Shown here: positions 23,201 through 32,200 of the stretch, piece by piece
Layout of the letters: each line of letters opens with the position of its first letter
How positions within the stretch are numbered: the first letter of the stretch is position 1
Assembly: GCF_030463565.1 (NCBI RefSeq)
Contig: NC_134656.1
Span: forward strand, 2,857,001 to 2,921,000
Direction of reading: 5' to 3'
Source: Pelecanus crispus
Taxonomy: Eukaryota; Chordata; Aves; Pelecaniformes; Pelecanidae
DNA length: 64,000 nt
Notes under the pieces: model-generated
Told to the model about the DNA's origin: nothing
Seen by the model: only the letters and a program-made list of their open reading frames with translations
The model's database searches: none
Translations under genes and position numbers: made by a program

Positions 23201-26200
23201 TTATTTTGCAGGGGAAGGACTCACGTACTTCTCATAAAGACTCTGCCCTCTCATGAACACCTTCACATCCTTGCTGAGAGGGAAGGTCCCGTCATCCTTG
23301 CGGAAGCGGTACAGCAGCTTGGCATCCTTGTAGTCCGAGTGCTCATCGCAGACTGAAAGGAGTTCAGAGCGGGGAGGTCAGTGCTGCAGGCGTCTGTCGG
23401 TCTGTAAGGGACAGAGCTGCACAGAGCACGGACGCAGCAGGGTGTTATCTCCAGGTTAAAAGCTCTGGGGGCTGCGTGCCATGTCCTCCTCTATGCCACT
23501 CATGCATGCAGCAGCCAGCATCTGAGCCTTCAGTCCCCACATTAGGTGCTGACGAATGCCTGCAGCCCGCGCCGGTGGGAGAGGTCAGTCCCACCGAGCA
23601 GACCTTGGGAAAGCTCGAGTTTGAGGCTACGTTTTTGATCCAGATACTAAAACATTCATTAGAACAAACCGGGAAGTTTTTGGGGGGTTTTGTTGTTGTT
23701 GTCGGGTTTTTTTGTTGTAGTTGGCTTTTTTTTTTTTTAAATAATTTAAATGTTGATGTTTTGGTTTAGACTAAAAGAAAACAACCAGAATTGTCTCAGT
23801 CAGCTTTTTTTTAGAAAGCTACTGCCACAGGTAAGTAGACTTGGAGGACAGGAGGGAAAAAAATCCCCCACACTGCATCCAAAACCCCATAAAATCACCT
23901 CTGTCCCTGTCAAAAATACCTGTAAGCTAAAATGCATAATGACACCAACTTGCCCACACCATTTTGTGCCAACTGCACCCAATTCATTTCCATGGCAAAC
24001 TGATCTCAAGAGTGTAATTTTTCTTCGAAGCTAGGTGCATACAACTGGAATAATCTATATGAAAAGCTTCAGTTTCATCTTGGGGATGAGCACACAATCT
24101 GTAAATGCATGGCTGTTAAGTGAATGCAACATTTAGCAGGTAAATATTCAGGATACAGCTTTGAGATAAACTTGCCTGCAACAGATTCCTAGGCTACAAG
24201 TCAAAAAAAAAAAAAAAAAAAAAAGAGGCCCAAAATCCCAGTCCAGCTCTTAAATCAGTCAGCCTGCCTTTCTTCAGGTCCACCCATCTGAAGCAAGAAG
24301 GAGAAACTTCAGCAGTAAAAAAAAAACAAAACCAAAAAAAAACCACCAAACAACAACAAACCAAACCCAAAACCCACAGAGTAAAGAATATGCCCAGAAA
24401 ACAAAGAAAATTAGTCAAAGGGAGGAAAAAAAAATCCCCCCGTTTCCTCACTAAAGTAATGTAAACCACTAGAGTGAAATTCAAGACATAAGATATTTCT
24501 TGTAAAAATTTTAACACTTGTTCATTCTTCTGAGCAGACTGGCAAAACTTCAGTCCCCGTTTGGTGAGCAGCTCAATGCTAAAAACTGCCAGATTATCTG
24601 GAGCTCATCATTCCTCCTGAGCAGTTGTCTTGGTGCGAAATCAAGACGCTAAAGCCCATGACTCATCGAGCAAGACGGCAAGTCAAGAAGGTTGTTTTAA
24701 AAGGTGAAAGTTTGCATCTTAACAACTCCAAGGAGCAACGATTCAGATGTCATTGCAATCGGGAATTGGACATAAAACCTTACAGGACTGCGCCCATAGA
24801 AAACCAAAGCATTTTTGCTATTTGAAGACCAATTTCAACGTGTTTCCCGCATGCAATAGAATCACAGCTCAAACCACATCAGACCGTTAAGAGGCAGCAC
24901 AGACAATGATCTTCATGAGATAATTATTGTCTTCTGGATCCCAGCGGAGAAGAGGGCAAACAGTTTAGACGGCTAATTGCAAAGCACTTAGCACAGTGCT
25001 GCGGTTAGCAGGCAGCCCTGTTTCCGTAGGACTAACAAAAATTAATGGTCATAAGGCAAGTTGGAAAGTCGACTTCGGTGTCCTGCCAGGAATTATCACA
25101 GAAGCAGGAGGGACACATCCGCAATAAGCAATCAAAACAGCACTGGTACCCAGTGCTGCGCGGGTTTAATCAGCTAATGGATTTATATGAAACTGTCGGC
25201 TGGAGAGATGGAAAAATAATCCTTTTTAAGCATTCATGGTTACTGAGAACTCACTGCTTCAGCTTTACGCTTCTGTGATAAAGCACAGCGGCGGTTTACA
25301 TTAAGCTGCCTTGAATAAAAATAAAGGGCATTAACCTCAGCAAGTAGCAGATGGCAAGAGAGAGTGTTTGCATTGCAGTGGTCCAAGGCAGCTATTTCTG
25401 GACCCTGGAGAAGAGGGGGAAGAGAGGGCTGAATTTGGCATGGTTGTCATCTGCTTCTGTCTCCTCAGCTTCATCCTCGTGTGACAAACTACCACCCAAC
25501 TCCAGGTTACCATAGCTTGCGTCCCAAAGCCTGGGAAGCAAGAGATCTCAGCCACAGCCCTTCCCACCAAGGGCAGGGGTCTCCCAGGCCTGTTTGAAAA
25601 TCCAGGACTTTTGTTCCTGATTGGGCCTGAAAAATCACGCGGCAAGAAACATCGTTAATATGAAGCACTTGTTTCCTGTTGTTGTATCGGGACCAAGGGT
25701 GGACCTTGGGGATTGCTCTGCAGCTCAGGGACAGGCACAGACCACAGTACATGACCTGAGTTAATCCAAAACTGCTGAAAGTTCCAAATAATTTCTAAGA
25801 ACAAAGCCTGAATACTAAGAGCTGGGCTTGAGCACCAAGCTGCTTTTTTTTCCTCCTTGCTTTTTTTTTTTTTTTCTTCTTTCCCCCCCACCCCCCTTTC
25901 TTTTAACAGTTTCCACAGACAAGCCTTTGAAAAGGCCTCACACACTTAATTCCCAAGGGAGGCGTTCCTACAGGACAGCTCCAGCCCCGGGGTTACAGGT
26001 ACCAGATGACCTTTTGCTTTGAGTGGTGTTGACTCCGCACCCCTGCTTCTCCCACCCCAGCATCAGTGGGGAAACTGAGGAACACTGGGCTCTTAGAGTA
26101 AAAAATGAACTTTCTGCAGATGCGAAGCATGCGTTATCATTCAGCTTCCACTTCTGCATGATGCAAACGTGAGCTAGACCAGCTTCTGTAAAAATATCCA

Positions 26201-29200
26201 CCACCGGCTGCCGATGCAATTGCTGAAGGGCAGTAGAGGTCAGGCATTACTGAACTTGCTTTCAAACAAGAGCCACTTCAGATGCTGTTTTACCAGTGCG
26301 CAGCCCAAGTCCCTTTTCTGTGGGGCAGGGAACTGGCACATCCCTCAAAGCAATGCAGCTTCACACAGATCCAACCCCATACAGCCTCACGCCTGCCCAT
26401 CATCTCCCAGCTTCTCCAGGAGCCCTCACCCATAGGAGGGTCATGAACAGGGACCGGACCGCGCTTCCATATCCTGGGCTGACGAACACACGTGGTGACC
26501 AGGTACACAGCCACCTCCCTGGGGAGGCTCAGCAGGTAGCAGAGAAACGCACACACCGTGATGGATGATGTAATGGTCCATCAGCTTCTGCATGAGGCGG
26601 ATGCCCGTCTCTCGGTCCGGTGCTTCTTTGTGGTCGATCAGCCAGTCCGTGAGCTCCTTCGCCACAAAGCAGTTGGGGTATGTTCGGAGGTGGTAACGTC
26701 TGTCCTTAATGAGCTTCCCATCATGGAGGCGAAGCCTAGAGAGAAAGACAGCCATTGAGCATAGCTGGTGTTACAGGGGAATTTGGGTCTAATAGACCAG
26801 CATCTGCCCAGCCTGGAGAAACCACTGATGATTTGGGACTCCTGGCAAGTGCCCATCGACTTATAAATTCAACCAAACCTCTTTGCTTTGCAAGACTGCA
26901 TCAGTCGATCCTACGGAGCCTCCATCATCCCCTTCTCTCCTACTATCACTATGCAGGCTATATAACTGCCTGAACCATACTTTTTTTCTAAACAAGCCTC
27001 TAAAAAATACACAGCAGCTAACTGGAGCTTGTGAAGGGTCAAAACAGAAAAAAAAAAAAAATAGTACTTATATTTATCATCTTGACATGATTCTGTGTCT
27101 AGTTGTCCTTCCCCACAACCATGAAAGCAGGAACCCAGCTGCCCCCAGGACGAAGTGTTAGTCATAGCTCAGGGTGGGAGCAGTAACAGGAGCACCCATT
27201 TCTTCTGTGTGTGGCTGAGACCCAAGTGCCAGGTGGATCCCATGCACTACCAACTAATCCAGGTACCCACTAATCCACAGCAACAGCGCACAACAGTCCT
27301 GACATTTTCTCGTTCCAACTGGGATAGACTGGGACAGAGTTTACCAGAACAACAAGCGTCCTATCCTGAAAACCCTGATGTTACGGCTGGTCCGTGACTC
27401 CAATGGAAAGATATATATGGGTGAAGGTTACTCAGGTGAGTATGGCTTTGACTTTTTTTAAAAGAACCTTAACAACTGAGCAAGCCACAAGGCACAGAGA
27501 TCTTATGTGTTCAAGCCAAAGCTAACCCAGCTTGGCAGGAGATCTCTCCAGGAGCCAAACTTTTGCTCCGTAGTCATGACTGTTCCCAAAATACCAACCC
27601 TGGAAAATGCCCAGCGCATGCAGCAGACCCAGAGGGGGAGATGTTTGATTAATATCTCCTCTGTAACTCCAGGGTGTTGCTGGTTTCAAATTATTCATTT
27701 CAATTCGCAGTTTTGTCCGAGGCCAGTATATTTTACAAAAGTATTAATCACTGCAGCCTTTTTTTATTTAATGCCTCATGTTCTTCTGTTCTTTTTGAAG
27801 AAGTTATGTGTACACCACATGATGTAGGACAACCATTTCAGGCACCATATGAGAAGTTTTAAATATCCTAGAAATCTATCAAATAATAATGGATTACCTT
27901 ATACTGTAGCATTTACAAATACTAGTGTCTCAAAAGTCTAAAGATAGAAACTTTTGTCAAATGAAGATTTAGTAATTGATTGATATAATTAATCAATTAA
28001 GGCTACTATGAGTCAAAATAACTATGCTATTTTCCGACCTTCCAGGTAACTAAAAAACTAAACCAAAGATTCCTGCAGAACCAGCTCCTGATCTTGCCTG
28101 TGACCGGCCTCCCTCACATCCTCGAGTCTCTGTTCAGTATTTTACTCTCTCTACCTGGAAGAATCATTCCCACAAGTGCCCAGCAGTCATCCCACATACG
28201 GATTTTTACCTGAACAGAACAGTCCACCTTACAACAGACAGCTGCCTGCTATTTTTAGAGGTTTTAGCTTTTTCCTTTATTTCACAGTCCTCCATCAAAA
28301 TGCAATCAGACCCAGGCAGCAGGAATTGCAAACAGAGAGGCTCCCCACCCCGACATCCCTCTGCTATGGGAGAAGACAGGCAGCCGTTCGTCATATGCTT
28401 TCTTGCCTTAGTAACCAGCAAGTGGGATGCCACTTCAGAGGCATGTTTGGTAGAGATAAGAAAGGTTTAACCAAGACTACTCTGTTGTTATCAAGAGTCT
28501 GCAGGAGTCTATAAAGACTATATATATACACACATACATATATACACACACACACACATATCTTCACCCACAATAACACATAGAGCATAATCACACAAGG
28601 CCTGAAGAGAAACTGGTTGGGAGAGTACTATTTCCCCTGTAGGTCTTTTTTTAATCACTTTTCAGGTTATTGTAGAAAATGCACAGATCCTGGGGGGGTG
28701 GGAAGAAAAAAAAATATATTCGGCAAACAATACCACTAAAACCTAGGATTTAAAAAAAAAAAAAAAAAAAAACACACAACCAAAAAACACTTATTCTGAA
28801 ACTATTCTATTGGGAATGATTGCCAGGACAGGGATTAAGTGGTATTTAAGCACCTCTGGGGCAGCAGTGTCAGGGACCTTCGTGGGCTGTTTGAAGTTTG
28901 TGACAAGTTTGCCCTCTTGCCCGCAGACCCAGGGCAGCGGAAGATGCACGCTCGAGTGTCCTTGTGGTCTTTTCACTTTCCTCTTGTTTACTGTTTCCCA
29001 TCAACCATGAGGAGACAAATTCTGTCCTTCAGACACAGAAGGACGTAACGCCAACCGCATCTTCGAACAGCCCAGCTGACACCCTCTATAAACCAGTCCA
29101 TGTACAATGGTCCAAAAGCAAAGCCCGTGAGACTATGAGCGGTTTATAATCATGCTTCCAGATAAAAAAATACCTTAAGGAAGGATGTGTAATGCAATGT

Positions 29201-32200
29201 TATGAGTTTTCTAGATGCCAAAGCCTACTCTGTGTACATATTACTTCTTCAAAAGGCGGGGGGAAGCAAAATTACACAAGGATAAAATGCTTTGTGGAAC
29301 ATGAGAGTCGACTCTTACGAAACACTGCTCGTTTGGCAGTCCGTGTGCTGCTTTCACGTGCGTTTGCTTTGGGTAGTCTGCATCGGATAAGCAAATTGTT
29401 TCTTTGTCAAGGTCACTACAAAGACATCGTTATTCATCCTGTGTAACCTTGTTGAAAGGGAGATCCGCAGCAGTGTAAAGAGAAGGCAGGGGAACCAAAC
29501 AAACAAACAAAAAAAACCCAACACCCCCCCCCCTCCCCCCCCCCAAAAAAATTACAAAACTCTATGGAATCAAGAGTTTAAGTCACTTCAGCAGTCACAA
29601 ACACAACTTCCCTGCTCCTCTGGCAGGACAGCATTTTCCCGGCAGCGTTACGGATGTCCTCTGCTGGAGAGCAACCCAAGGAGCTCCTCTCTTGATCACT
29701 TCTGTGTGTTCGCATTTCACAGTCTCAGAACTGCGAGTCTAAACCAGGGGCTTACGCCCAAGCAAAGGGCTTTCTTGTATTGGAAAAGGTGTTGCTTTTA
29801 CTGTGTCGTCGTTGCACAGCCAGAGCAATCCCTAAAGCGGTAGGTACTCTGCACCGAGAACTCACACGTGCCTGCGTGGAGCGGGAATGTCTCCCTGGGG
29901 TGCTCTCCATCACCTCCTACCCATGCAAACAGACCTTGAGCGTCTCAAATGCCAAGGTGGATCTTACAAGGATATTAACTCTGGCTGGCATTCCCACAGC
30001 GGTTAAGAACGAGTGAATGGCCCTGGAAAGCTGCGTCACCCAAAGGATCTTTTCTGTTCCTATCTTTACAGAAAGAAAAAAAACCAAACAAACAAAAAAA
30101 CCACACACAAAAAAAAAAACCCAAACCAACACCCAAACAAACAACTAAGTGCTCAGTAAAAGGCAGCAACAGCCACAACAGCTTATCTGCAAAATAGCTG
30201 CTGGAGAGGCACATTCAGGCAAAAAGGCCACTGCAAGCAGGCTCAGCAAAACCCAGTTTCCGGCACTGCCAGTCTGCAAAAGCACCAGTACATTCTGGGG
30301 AAGAGCGAGCTTTGCACGCCTGGGGCAGCCTAGCTAAAGTGGTACAGAGATGTTTTATTTTCCTGCTTGTATTTAAATGTACATATAGGAAAAAGGGACT
30401 TAAAAAGAAATCCTGGCAAGCACAAGTCTACTTCCCAGTCCTCACTTTCACCAGTGCTGAAAATTGAATGAATAGGCTTTTTAAGGCCATTCTGATCATG
30501 AAGTCTGGTCTTTCGAATAACGCAGCCCAGAGATGTTTGCCTGGTGACCGCCACATCAAGCAGTGTCCCACAATTCCTCCAGGAAAACATCCCCACTTCT
30601 AAAGATCCAAGTTCAACAGAGAACCACCAAACCTCCAGTGGACCCAAGATTTTGGCCAGGAACACAAGCTTTGGCATGTTCAGCTATACACCTTGAAGCG
30701 AGCTCAATTTCCAGAGCATCAAAGTATGAGCACTTTATTTAACAGCGTCTCAGTTCGAGTATCCAAATAAAACACTCAGCACCTTGGAAAATTTTGGACA
30801 GTGGCTGAAATCATAATTTTGGTCTTCATAGGAGAAAACCTTCCTTCTCCTCTCACTTTTTTTGTCCAAGACATAATTTTACCAAGTACATTTTACATTT
30901 AAGAGTGATTAATACAGCTTAACAGAGTTATTAGAGAACGGCTGGTTCACCTGACCACGAGGAACACCCAGAAGAGAGTGCACAAGGACTTGCCTACACT
31001 TGAGAAACTCAGATTACGGCAGGGTGTGAATTCAAAGCGCTGTAGCTGTTCCAGAATATCTCTGTGCAGATAAGCCATTTGTTGCAATTAGAAATGACTA
31101 ATTGGGGCTCTCTTAGAGAATACCACCCAGGAACACACAATGCCCAGTAAAACGAGTGTGATTTTCATGCAAGTTTATACATCTGAAACAAAAAGACCGA
31201 CAGCAGGAGAGGTGAGGAACGAGTCGGAGATAGCAGCCCTGTCAAACCCAAGACCAAAATACCAGGGGAAATTATCTTCATCTTTTTGGTGGGGAGAGAC
31301 TCAAGACCCAAAACTCTTCCCCCTCGATGGGCGAGAAAGCAGCACCCCTTGGAAGCGAAGGGACCCTGGCAGACAGCCCAAAGCACATCCCCTCTCCCCT
31401 CAATTCCTTTCAGATCTGTTTTGTTCCCGGCCATACTCATGAAGCATTCCCTCACCCCTCGCTTGTGCAGCTATTTCTGGCTGGGAAACGCATCCTGACA
31501 CTGCACAGACTCGTCCCTCTGGCCAAACCAAACTCAGAGGGATTTGCAAACTTGCCGGGAAGCCAAAGAACTGTACAGATGAAGCAAAGGTTTGTTTGGT
31601 TAAATACAATAGCAGGGAGGCAGGGCAGGAAGCAGAGAACAGGGAAAAACAAACGTTTGAGATTTTACGTAGATACGACGGCATTGTATCTGCTTGCCCA
31701 GAGCAGCTGTGGAGACCCCACCCCTAGAAGTGTCCAAGGCCAGCTTGGATGGGGCTCTGAGCAACCTGGTCTGGTGGCAGGTGCCCCTGCCCATGGCAGG
31801 GGGCTTGGACCTAGATGATCTTTGAGCTCCCTTCCAGCCCAAACCATTCCATGATTCTATGATTATTTGCTGATCGAGGTTTACAGAGTCAGGGCAGACC
31901 GCAAGGCTCCTTTACATGCTGCTTTATTCCTTACGTGGGGGAAAGCAGGGGAGCACAATCAGACATTCAGCCCTGCCCCATCTGCTGCTGCCTGAGGCAT
32001 CATCCAGCCTCTCTGCCTCAGTTTCCCCATTGCTACCTATTGGGCATCCAGGCCCCAGGAAGATTCATATCACTAACTCCTTACCTGCCAGACTGTAAGA
32101 TCCCCAAAATACAAGAGACAGACTCAGTGTGTTCTGCTCTGCATCACTCAATTCTCCTTTCAGCCGGAGGAGCTGCAGGGGAAGGAGGAGCCCAGCTGCA

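Larger units (their letters stand above)
23353..26556. other. DEPTOR-like intron 2 with low-complexity tracts
   Basis: This 3.2-kb intron carries a G/T tract (23671-23738), a poly-A run (24203-24224), an A/C tract (24317-24374) and a pyrimidine-rich stretch (25842-25905). No exon-like frame was found. Confidence 0.55.

Noticed and set aside
31327-31818. 163-codon plus-strand open frame
   Set aside because: Its 3' third is CR1 sequence and it lies in intron 1 of the DEPTOR-like gene; no family match.
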